From contig MWDY01000259.1 of assembly GCA_002070755.1 (NCBI GenBank), positions 1 through 19,847 on the forward strand: a DNA stretch of 19,847 nt, written 5' to 3'. The stretch comes from Spirochaetes bacterium ADurb.Bin110 (lineage in GTDB: Bacteria; Spirochaetota; Spirochaetia; Treponematales; Rectinemataceae). Under the pieces are notes generated by a model that was not told where the DNA came from, ran no database searches, and saw only the letters and a program-made list of their open reading frames with translations. The translations under genes and the position numbers were made by a program. Positions 8,715-15,753 of the stretch are shown here, in pieces (position 1 is the first letter of the stretch; every line of letters starts with the position of its first letter).

Positions 8715-9179
8715 ATGACATATAAGGACCTTCAAGAAGAGATCGATGCAGCACTAAAAGCAGGAGGACTCGATCTATTGGAATTCTCATTAGTTCGACA
8801 CAAGGGTGGTGGCCTTCATGTCAAAGCGGTAATCTATAGAACCGAGGGAACAGGCACTGATGAATGCGCTAAAGCATATCGCCTTATCCTGCCACGTATT
8901 CAGATGGCGTTGGGAGTGCAAGATCCATACATCGAGGTCTATAGTCCAGGCATAGACAGGGCTATTCGAACAGAGAGAGAATGGATAGCCTTTAAAAATT
9001 GTTATATAAAATTCATGACTTCCGAAAGTCATGACTGGAAGAAAGGCCGCATCATCCATTTTGATAACAAAAAAGTCCAAATAGAAATGGACGATACGAT
9101 ATTGAATATTCCTATAGCTTCGATTATAAAAGCGAAGCTTGATTCATTTCGCGAGGGAGAAAAAGTACATGGCATCTGA
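8715..9179 (+). CDS. rimP: Ribosome maturation factor RimP
   Basis: RimP binds the 30S subunit and is needed for its late assembly. The product from ATG 8715 has 154 residues, the normal family size, and starts MTYKDLQEEID like other RimP N-termini. The conserved signature VYSPGIDRAIRTEREW is present, followed by the C-terminal SH3-like domain (KGRIIHFDNKKVQIEMDD). The frame stays open upstream, with in-frame ATGs at 8664 and 8685 that would add 17 or 10 basic residues. I prefer 8715 on homology length and the purine-rich AAAAGGGGTGGA just upstream, but no Shine-Dalgarno is ideal. The gene is first in the operon and overlaps nusA by 11 nt. The adjacency to nusA and infB is widely conserved. 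Confidence 0.88.
   Translation: MTYKDLQEEIDAALKAGGLDLLEFSLVRHKGGGLHVKAVIYRTEGTGTDECAKAYRLILPRIQMALGVQDPYIEVYSPGIDRAIRTEREWIAFKNCYIKFMTSESHDWKKGRIIHFDNKKVQIEMDDTILNIPIASIIKAKLDSFREGEKVHGI
9153..9159 (+). promoter_or_regulatory. Shine-Dalgarno that fixes the nusA start
   Basis: GAGGGAG lies 9 nt before ATG 9169, inside the end of rimP. It favours 9169 over the upstream in-frame ATG at 9139. Confidence 0.7.
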
Positions 9180-10605
9180 AATGGCAGAAGCAATTCATCA
9201 GTTGATCTCTGAAAAGGGGATTCCTGAGGATCTTATAGTTAAAACTCTCGAAGAGGCGATTCTTGCAGCTTACAAGAAAAAATTCGGAACCATCGATAAT
9301 GCTATAGTTCGATTGAAGGAAAACTATGAAGGAATCGAAATCTATGCAAAAAAAACTATCGTATCGGATGAAGATTTTGAAGACGAAGTCTTGGAGATTC
9401 CACTTGAGGAAGCTAAGAAGCTTGCAGACGAAGCTGAGACCGGAGATATTCTCGAGATTCCTATTGATCCATCCGAGTTCGACTTTCAATCGGTTATGCT
9501 TGCAAAGCAGACAGCTCGACAGAGCCTAAGAGATATATCTCGCGATACACTATATGCAGAGTTTAAATCGAAAGTAGGAGAAATAGTTATTGGGTATTTC
9601 CAGCGAGAGCGAAATGGGACGATATTCGTTGATCTAGGCAAGATTGAAGGTATTTTCCCGCGCAAGTATCAGTCTCCGAGAGAGACATATCATGTGGGAG
9701 ATCGAATAAAGGCCCTGATTGTTGAAGTGGAAAAGACCAAGACTGGATTCCAGGTTGTGCTTTCGAGGACCCATGCAGAATTTGTGCGCAAATTGCTTGA
9801 ACTAGAGATACCTGAGATCTACGACAAGACCATTGAAATATTCAAAATTGTTCGTGAGCCCGGCTATAGGACAAAAGTAGCTGTATATGCAAAGCGAAGC
9901 GATGTCGATCCGGTAGGCGCTTGTGTAGGTCCAAAGGGCATGCGAAGCCAACTTATCAGCCAAGAACTTGAAGGTGAAAAGATCGACTTCATTCGATATG
10001 ATATCAACCCAAAAGAGTTTATCAAGAATGCTCTTGCGCCTGCACAGGTAAAAGAAGTATATATACTGGACGAAGCCAGACATATGGCGCTAGCAGTAGT
10101 CGATGAACATGAGCTTTCCATCGCAATTGGAAAGTCAGGTCAGAATGTCAAGCTAGCAAATCGGCTTTGCGACTGGAATATTGATGTTATGACAGAGGAA
10201 CAGTATTTGCAGGACTCTAGAAATGTTGAATTGAAAAAGGCCGCAGATCGTCTTTTTTCTGTAGAAAATGAAGAAGGAGAAGAATTCTTGATTAGAGATT
10301 TGCCTAATCTAGAGCCAGCTTGGATAAATGCTCTTGAATCAGCAGGAATTCGTTTAATTGAACAGTTCTTAGAATTGGATGAGGAAGAGATTGCACAGAG
10401 CACAACTCTCAGCGCTAGAGATATTAGAGCAATTCGTGACATAATCGAAGAAAATGTAGAAATCATACAGGAAGAGGTAGAAGAAGAAGGACTCGTGTCT
10501 TATAGTTGTCCGGAATGTGGATCCCCAATAACTATAGACATGGATCATTGCCCATCCTGTGGAGTAGCCCTGAGTTTTGAAGCAGAAGAAGAGCAGGATG
10601 AATAA
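9169..10605 (+). CDS. nusA: Transcription termination/antitermination factor NusA with C-terminal zinc ribbon
   Basis: NusA binds RNA polymerase and nascent RNA and modulates pausing, termination and antitermination. The 478-residue product (ATG 9169, MASEMAEAIHQL) has the N-terminal polymerase-binding domain (1 to about 125, with LEEAILAAYKKKFG). An S1 domain follows at about 135-200, then KH1 (GPKG motif) and KH2 (GKSG motif) to about 350, and an acidic helical region. Unusually it ends in a four-cysteine zinc ribbon, C447/C450 and C461/C464 (C-x2-C-x10-C-x2-C), then an acidic tail. The family norm is to end after KH2 or with acidic repeats. An upstream ATG at 9139 would add 10 residues but lacks a good Shine-Dalgarno. 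The start overlaps rimP by 11 nt, suggesting translational coupling; infB starts 9 nt after the stop. Confidence 0.95.
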   Translation: MASEMAEAIHQLISEKGIPEDLIVKTLEEAILAAYKKKFGTIDNAIVRLKENYEGIEIYAKKTIVSDEDFEDEVLEIPLEEAKKLADEAETGDILEIPIDPSEFDFQSVMLAKQTARQSLRDISRDTLYAEFKSKVGEIVIGYFQRERNGTIFVDLGKIEGIFPRKYQSPRETYHVGDRIKALIVEVEKTKTGFQVVLSRTHAEFVRKLLELEIPEIYDKTIEIFKIVREPGYRTKVAVYAKRSDVDPVGACVGPKGMRSQLISQELEGEKIDFIRYDINPKEFIKNALAPAQVKEVYILDEARHMALAVVDEHELSIAIGKSGQNVKLANRLCDWNIDVMTEEQYLQDSRNVELKKAADRLFSVENEEGEEFLIRDLPNLEPAWINALESAGIRLIEQFLELDEEEIAQSTTLSARDIRAIRDIIEENVEIIQEEVEEEGLVSYSCPECGSPITIDMDHCPSCGVALSFEAEEEQDE

Positions 10606-10614
10606 AGGAAAGAT

Positions 10615-13362
10615 ATGACAGAGAGCAACGATAAAGACCTCAAGAAAGTGCATCTAATAAAACAGCCTAGACAAGAGTCTCCCGAGCAGCCTCAGGAGTT
10701 ACCAACTCAGAATCCTCTCGATCAGGGTGCAGAAAAGAAGAAAGTTGTCGTAGTAGTAAAGAAAAAAATAATTGCCACAAAGAAAGTTCAGGCAAAAGCA
10801 ATAATCCCAGAAGCTCATGAAGATCAAAAAATGAAAGAAAAACAATCTACATTGTCAGCACAGCCACTTTCTGAAGCAGGAAAGACCACAGCGCAAGTAG
10901 GAACAGAGGATAAAGCTGCTTCTCCTTCCTCGGTAGCGCCATCGACAACAACACTTTCATCATCAAGAGCTGCATCAGCAGCTCCATCTCAGAAGTCGTT
11001 CGAACACAAGCAGGAAATAAGACAAGATGAGACAATTATAAGCTCTCAGCGACGCTACTCTTCTGATGGAAGAGCTGGAAATCTGGCTCAAGGAAGGCCC
11101 AATTCTACATATCGGAATGGTCATGAGAGAGGAGAATCCCGTCCAGCGAGTGGATCTTACCAAGGTCGAGCACATGGTCAGCCATCTGGAAGGAACTATC
11201 CATCGACATCTGGCCGATCTGGACAATTCGGATCTCAACAGTTTCCTCGTGGAAGTCGTCCTTCTGGTGGTTTCCAAAATCTAAGTGGAACAGGTTCTAG
11301 TGGCAGGACAGCTTATCCTTATGCTAAAACAGGTCAGCCTGGGGGTGTGCAAAGACCTGGTGGATATACTGGGGCAAGACAGAGCCCCGCGGGCGGCAGA
11401 TATGGGTTACGTCAAACACCAGCACCCATTCCTTCCACCGGGAACGAAAGACCTGCTTCGCGCAGAGCACCAGTGAAAAAGAAGGGAATATTCAATAAGC
11501 GCGAGGAAGAAACAGAGCTTGAGAAGCAGATTCAGCTTAAGAAAAAGGCTGAAGCCAAATTGGCAGCAGTCCCAAAATCGATTGACATCATGGAGAATAT
11601 CAGCATTTCAGAATTGGCAAAAAAAATGAATCTAAAACCTGCTGACCTAATAAGCAAATTGATGTCACTTGGCGTTATGGCAACTATCAATCAAAAAATA
11701 GATGCTGATACGGCTGCGATTTTGGCAGCTGAATATAGCTGCGAAGTAAAAGTAGTAAGCCTCTATGATGAGACAGTTATCGAAAAAGCAGCAGATAAGC
11801 CTGAAGAGCTTAAGCCACGGCCTCCAATCGTAACCGTAATGGGGCATGTCGACCATGGAAAAACTAAACTACTAGATGCGATTCGCAAGACAGACGTAGT
11901 GTCTCAGGAATTTGGAGGAATCACTCAGCACATTGGTGCTTATATGGTCGAAGCTCCTAATGGAAAGATATCTTTTCTGGATACTCCTGGTCATGCTGCA
12001 TTTACAAAAATGCGAGCACGAGGGGCAAATATCACGGATATTGTAGTTCTGGTAGTTTCAGCTACAGAGGGTGTCATGACGCAGACCAAGGAAGCGATAG
12101 ATCATGCAAAGGCTGCAAATGTTCCTATAATCGTAGCAATAAACAAGATTGATCTACCAGACGCTAACCCTGATAGAGTGAAAACACAGCTCGCTGAACT
12201 AGGTCTTATTCCAGAAGAATGGGGAGGCCAGACACAGTTCGCTGAAGTATCGGCTCTCCAAAAAATAGGCATTCCAGAGCTTTTCGATGCAATTCTCCTG
12301 CAAGCTGAAATGCTCGACTTGAAGGCAAACTACGACAGGCTAGCTGATGGCAAAATCATCGAGTCCCGCATAGACCAGGGCCGAGGTATTGTCGCTACAA
12401 TCATGGTACAAAACGGAACTTTGCATATCGGAGATCCTTTTGTTGCTGGCATTTTCCCAGGTCGAGTAAGAGCTATGTTCGATGATAAAGGAAATCGCAT
12501 AGAACTAGCTACACCTTCGATGCCAGTAGAAGTCATCGGACTCGAAGGCATGCCTGAGGCTGGTGATCCATTCGAAGTGGTGGAAGATGAAAAATTTGCG
12601 CGCCAAATCTCAGCAAAGCGCCAGGAACTAAAGAAATATGAAGAAGGCCGCAATGTCAAAAAGGTGACTTTGGATAATCTTTACGAGACAATAAGCCAAG
12701 GAGAGATCAAAGAGCTGAAGGTCATAATAAAGGGAGATGTTCATGGTAGCGTAGAAGCTCTAAAAGGCATGTTGGAGAAACTATCAACGAGCGAGGTGCA
12801 TTTAAATGTTATTAGAGCTGCAGCAGGCGCTATTACAGAAGACGACGTCATGATGGCTTCGGCGTCTAATGCTATCATTGTTGGCTTTAATGTCCGCCCG
12901 ACATCGAGTGCAAAGTTGCTAGCGGAGCGCGAAAAAGTCGATATTCGCAAGTACAATCTCATATATCGTGCCCAAGAAGAGATAAAACGTGCAATGGAAG
13001 GCCTGCTAGCTCCTGAACTCAAGGAACAAGAAGTCGGAAAGGCTGAAGTCCGCAATATTTTCAGAGTGCCAAAAGCAGGCATCGTTGCCGGTTGCTTTGT
13101 ATCAGAGGGTATAGTCAAACGAAATTGTCAAGTTAGAGTTATCCGGGACAATATCGAGATATTCCAAGGTAATTTATCCTCCCTTAAGCGATTCAAGGAC
13201 GATGTTAAAGAAGTAGCTGCAGGTTACGAATGCGGTGTTGGTATAGAGAACTGCAATGATCTCAAAGAAGGCGATATCCTTGAATTCTATGAGACAATCG
13301 AGGTGGCTCGAACGCTCGAATCGGGAGATAAAAATGAACCAGGTACGCAAGCGTCGTCTTGA
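10615..13362 (+). CDS. infB: Translation initiation factor IF-2
   Basis: IF-2 is the GTPase that places initiator fMet-tRNA on the 30S subunit and promotes subunit joining. It has 915 residues. Residues 1 to about 282 are low-complexity: first Lys/Val/Pro/Gln-rich, then Gly/Arg/Ser/Tyr-rich from about 150. An IF2_N-type helical domain follows (about 322-375, ENISISELAKKMNLKPADLI). The G domain has GHVDHGKT (410-417), the switch-II motif DTPGH, NKID and an SA motif. Domains II-IV follow, with the conserved C-terminal fMet-tRNA-binding region. VMTQT replaces the common VMPQT after switch II. AAGGAA at 10605-10610 is the Shine-Dalgarno. The 3' end overlaps rbfA by 29 nt. Confidence 0.97.
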   Translation: MTESNDKDLKKVHLIKQPRQESPEQPQELPTQNPLDQGAEKKKVVVVVKKKIIATKKVQAKAIIPEAHEDQKMKEKQSTLSAQPLSEAGKTTAQVGTEDKAASPSSVAPSTTTLSSSRAASAAPSQKSFEHKQEIRQDETIISSQRRYSSDGRAGNLAQGRPNSTYRNGHERGESRPASGSYQGRAHGQPSGRNYPSTSGRSGQFGSQQFPRGSRPSGGFQNLSGTGSSGRTAYPYAKTGQPGGVQRPGGYTGARQSPAGGRYGLRQTPAPIPSTGNERPASRRAPVKKKGIFNKREEETELEKQIQLKKKAEAKLAAVPKSIDIMENISISELAKKMNLKPADLISKLMSLGVMATINQKIDADTAAILAAEYSCEVKVVSLYDETVIEKAADKPEELKPRPPIVTVMGHVDHGKTKLLDAIRKTDVVSQEFGGITQHIGAYMVEAPNGKISFLDTPGHAAFTKMRARGANITDIVVLVVSATEGVMTQTKEAIDHAKAANVPIIVAINKIDLPDANPDRVKTQLAELGLIPEEWGGQTQFAEVSALQKIGIPELFDAILLQAEMLDLKANYDRLADGKIIESRIDQGRGIVATIMVQNGTLHIGDPFVAGIFPGRVRAMFDDKGNRIELATPSMPVEVIGLEGMPEAGDPFEVVEDEKFARQISAKRQELKKYEEGRNVKKVTLDNLYETISQGEIKELKVIIKGDVHGSVEALKGMLEKLSTSEVHLNVIRAAAGAITEDDVMMASASNAIIVGFNVRPTSSAKLLAEREKVDIRKYNLIYRAQEEIKRAMEGLLAPELKEQEVGKAEVRNIFRVPKAGIVAGCFVSEGIVKRNCQVRVIRDNIEIFQGNLSSLKRFKDDVKEVAAGYECGVGIENCNDLKEGDILEFYETIEVARTLESGDKNEPGTQASS
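13323..13327 (+). promoter_or_regulatory. Shine-Dalgarno that fixes the rbfA start inside infB
   Basis: GGGAG lies 6 nt before ATG 13334, within the last codons of infB. It supports 13334 over an in-frame ATG at 13256 that would add 26 residues atypical of RbfA. Confidence 0.7.
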
Positions 13363-13684
13363 AGAATTGATTCGCGAGGAGATTTCTAAGATGATCACCT
13401 TTGGTGAAATAAAAGATCCCCGTGTCAATAGCTTCTTATCGATCACAAGGGTTGAGGCCAGTCAAGATGGATCGCATGCAAAGGTATTTGTAAGTAGTCT
13501 CGATGATACAGAAGGGCATCTAGACGAAGCGGTCGTTGGCCTATCTCATGCAGCCGGTTATGTTCAATGTTCAATAGCAAAACGTGTTCGCCTGCGATTG
13601 ACTCCTGTTCTTACCTTTGTGGCCGACCGCAGCCTGAAAGAAGGATTCGAGCTTACGGAAAAATTGAAGGATCTTCTGAAATAA
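13334..13684 (+). CDS. rbfA: 30S ribosome-binding factor RbfA
   Basis: RbfA is a small KH-fold protein that binds the 16S rRNA 5' helix region during late 30S maturation and cold adaptation. The 116 residues start MNQVRKRRLEELIREEIS, a standard RbfA N-terminus. They continue with the strand VNSFLSITRVEASQDGSHA and the C-terminal RLRLTPVLTFVADRSL, which match the family. An open frame continues upstream to 13256, but homology and the Shine-Dalgarno at 13323-13327 decide for 13334, giving a 29-nt overlap with infB. The stop TAA shares one base with the truB ATG (TAATG), so truB is probably translated by reinitiation. Together with RimP and TruB it forms a ribosome/RNA-maturation block behind IF-2. 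Confidence 0.93.
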   Translation: MNQVRKRRLEELIREEISKMITFGEIKDPRVNSFLSITRVEASQDGSHAKVFVSSLDDTEGHLDEAVVGLSHAAGYVQCSIAKRVRLRLTPVLTFVADRSLKEGFELTEKLKDLLK

Positions 13685-14616
13685 TGCAGCATAGCGGTTT
13701 TTTCCTCGTGGATAAACCTGAAGGCCCTACTTCGAATAGAGTATTGCAGGACATTCGAAAAAGCTTATCGGTTAGGTCTCTTGCCCCTCAACAGAAGTTT
13801 GGCCATGCTGGTACGTTAGATTCCTTTGCTTCAGGTCTATTGATAATACTCACAGGCAAGGCAACACGTCTGACTCGATGGTTCATGAATCAGAATAAGG
13901 AATATGATGCCGTCTTCAGATTTGGAGAGGAGACAGATACCCTCGATCCTAATGGCACAATAGTGTCTATAGGTGCAATACCCGCAAGAGAAACTCTTGA
14001 AAAGACTATTCCTTCTTTTTGTGGAAATATAAAACAAGTACCTCCATCATACAGTGCGGTCCATGTCAACGGGAAAAGATCATATGAAATAGCTAGAGCT
14101 GGCAATATACCCGAAATATCGCCAAGATTCGTTACAATTGATATCATAGAGTTACAAAGTTTCAAGGACAAAGAGGCGAATCTTAGAATTCGCTGTTCTT
14201 CTGGCACTTATATTCGTTCTCTTGCAAGAGACATTGGACATGCATGCAGCTCATATGCAACGGTAGTATCGTTGAGACGAACAAAAATTGGACCTTTCTC
14301 CATAAGCGAAGCACATCATCCCCATGAGTGCAATGAGAAGACACTAAGAGTCTTCTCGCCAGATATCGCGCAAAGTCTAGGACTGACAACAGCAGTTATG
14401 CAATTGGGTTTTGTTGAGCATTTTATTCATGGACGAGCATTGCCAATCAAAGCCATAACATTCAATGATGATCAGATAGCATTGTTAAGAAATCTAGATC
14501 CGTCCTTTGAATCAAAGCAAGTGGCACTGTTTTCTGAAAAAGGTGAACTCCTCGGTATAGCAGAGCAAAAGGATAAAGAGTTAGTGCCAAAAGTAGTAAT
14601 GGTAGAGGAGCCCTGA
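13684..14616 (+). CDS. truB: tRNA pseudouridine(55) synthase TruB
   Basis: TruB converts U55 in the T-loop of almost all tRNAs to pseudouridine. The 310-residue product from ATG 13684 starts MQHSGFFLVDKPEGPTS, the standard N-terminal motif. The catalytic motif GHAGTLDSFASG places the nucleophile at D46. Further conserved blocks are NKEYDAVFRFGEETDTLD, PPSYSAVHVNGKRSYE and CSSGTYIRSLARDIG, in the right order. A C-terminal region of about 80 residues (PUA-like position) follows. The frame is open upstream to 13567, but those 39 residues are out-of-frame rbfA sequence. The ATG overlaps the rbfA stop by one base. ribF begins 2 nt after the stop. Confidence 0.96.
   Translation: MQHSGFFLVDKPEGPTSNRVLQDIRKSLSVRSLAPQQKFGHAGTLDSFASGLLIILTGKATRLTRWFMNQNKEYDAVFRFGEETDTLDPNGTIVSIGAIPARETLEKTIPSFCGNIKQVPPSYSAVHVNGKRSYEIARAGNIPEISPRFVTIDIIELQSFKDKEANLRIRCSSGTYIRSLARDIGHACSSYATVVSLRRTKIGPFSISEAHHPHECNEKTLRVFSPDIAQSLGLTTAVMQLGFVEHFIHGRALPIKAITFNDDQIALLRNLDPSFESKQVALFSEKGELLGIAEQKDKELVPKVVMVEEP
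14604..14610 (+). promoter_or_regulatory. Shine-Dalgarno supporting the GTG start of ribF
   Basis: AGAGGAG lies 8 nt before GTG 14619 and inside the end of truB, a strong site that supports use of the GTG. Confidence 0.7.
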
Positions 14617-14618
14617 TA

Positions 14619-15425
14619 GTGAAGGTTCTGACCTGGCAAGAATTTCAAAATAAATATTCTCAAGAACAGCTTGCGGCTACAGTTGGTGTATTCGACGGAC
14701 TGCATTATGGACACCAAGTTCTTATCGAGACTGTAAAGCAACAGAGCCCAGCCTTAAGGTCATGTGTCATCACTTTTAGGGAGAATCCCAAAAAAATACT
14801 TCATCCATCAAGCTATCAAGGTAGCCTCTTGACTCTAGAGCAAAAGCTATCCGGCTTTCAGAATATGGGCATTGAATATTGCGTGATGATTGACTTTTCT
14901 GATAATTTCGCTAAACTCTCGGGAAGAGAATTCCTTGCTGAGCTGTATATTGCAAATGTACGATTCTTAGCAGTAGGCGTGAATTTTCAGTTTGGGCACA
15001 AGCTCGATACCAATGCAGCGATGGTCGAGAAGCTGAGTGAAGAGATTGGCTTGCGTTCATGTATTGTAAAAAATATCATGTACCATGGCCATGCTATAAG
15101 CTCTAGCAGAATTCGCCATGCTGTGCTCGAGGGAAGGCTTGGAGAAGCGGCAGAAATGCTTGGCAGGCCATATCAAGTACTTGCCAGGCGGGAGAAATAT
15201 GCTATAGCTGAAAAAAGAGAATACTTTGTGCCCGAAGATGATTTGCTTATACCCCCCGAAGGGCAGTATGAAGCTTTCATAAAGGACAATGATACGGTTC
15301 AAGAGGCTAAAGTGAACGTTGTTCACAATCATCTAGCATTGAGATTACGTATGCAATCGGAAGAAATTCGATTGGCGTTCGTTGATAAGGCTGTTCAGGA
15401 GAAGGAGAAGATAGTATGGCTTTGA
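14619..15425 (+). CDS. ribF: RibF-like FAD synthetase lacking a recognisable riboflavin kinase motif
   Basis: RibF normally has two activities: riboflavin kinase (C-terminal, makes FMN) and FMN adenylyltransferase (N-terminal, makes FAD). Here the N-terminal nucleotidyltransferase is intact. It has GVFDGLHYGH (23-32), with the His pair of the adenylyl-transfer motif, and SSSRIR (161-166), followed by EGRLGEAAEMLGRPY. After residue 185 only 83 residues remain, and the flavokinase signature GxPTAN is not seen. A stretch around IPPEGQYEAF faintly recalls the following kinase strand, suggesting a degenerate, shortened domain. Total length is 268 against about 300-315 for the family. Translation starts at GTG. 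The last 10 nt overlap rpsO. I infer an FAD synthetase; FMN would have to come from another enzyme. Confidence 0.85.
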   Translation: MKVLTWQEFQNKYSQEQLAATVGVFDGLHYGHQVLIETVKQQSPALRSCVITFRENPKKILHPSSYQGSLLTLEQKLSGFQNMGIEYCVMIDFSDNFAKLSGREFLAELYIANVRFLAVGVNFQFGHKLDTNAAMVEKLSEEIGLRSCIVKNIMYHGHAISSSRIRHAVLEGRLGEAAEMLGRPYQVLARREKYAIAEKREYFVPEDDLLIPPEGQYEAFIKDNDTVQEAKVNVVHNHLALRLRMQSEEIRLAFVDKAVQEKEKIVWL

Positions 15426-15685
15426 GCAAAGAAGACAAGGCCCAGTTGGTGCTCGAGTATGGCAAGGATGCAAAAAATACAGGTGCAATTGAGACTCAGA
15501 TTGCAATTATATCTGCTAGAATCGCATACCTGACCGAGCATTTTAAGACTCATAAGAAAGACACGAATTCAAGACGAGGGCTTCTCAAGCTTGTTGGTCA
15601 GCGCCGCAAGCTCCTGAAATACCTGCAGAGAACCGATCTCGAATCTTATCGTGCAATAATGGAGAAATTGCAGATCCGAAAATAA
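15416..15685 (+). CDS. rpsO: 30S ribosomal protein S15
   Basis: S15 is a primary 16S rRNA-binding protein of the 30S platform, and it also forms an inter-subunit bridge. The 89 residues are full length. They have NTGAIETQIA near the start (usually DTGSPEVQIA), then LTEHFKTHKKDTNSRRGLLK, LVGQRRKLLKYL, and an end at LQIRK. AAGGAG at 15402-15407, inside ribF, lies 8 nt before the ATG, and the gene overlaps ribF by 10 nt. pnp follows after 68 nt. In E. coli the rpsO-pnp intergenic region carries an RNase III site; here I see no long stem that would do this. Confidence 0.97.
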   Translation: MALSKEDKAQLVLEYGKDAKNTGAIETQIAIISARIAYLTEHFKTHKKDTNSRRGLLKLVGQRRKLLKYLQRTDLESYRAIMEKLQIRK

Positions 15686-15753
15686 CAATACAATCAGGGC
15701 GATATTGATTCGTCCAGATTAAATCGGATATGTAAATCTAGAGAAGGAATGTA

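Noticed and set aside
9124..9489. Minus-strand open frame across the rimP/nusA junction
   Set aside because: Antisense shadow of nusA with Phe/Cys/Ser-rich content and no start signals.
13256..13333. Upstream in-frame start for RbfA
   Set aside because: The added 26 residues are out-of-frame infB sequence; a good Shine-Dalgarno and the standard RbfA N-terminus place the start at 13334.
13567..13683. Upstream part of the TruB reading frame
   Set aside because: These 39 residues overlap rbfA in another frame, and the TruB family motif begins right after ATG 13684.
15686..15753. Promoter or RNase III-type hairpin between rpsO and pnp
   Set aside because: Only a TTGATT with a poor TATGTA-like -10 at 18-nt spacing and no long stem; not strong enough to annotate.
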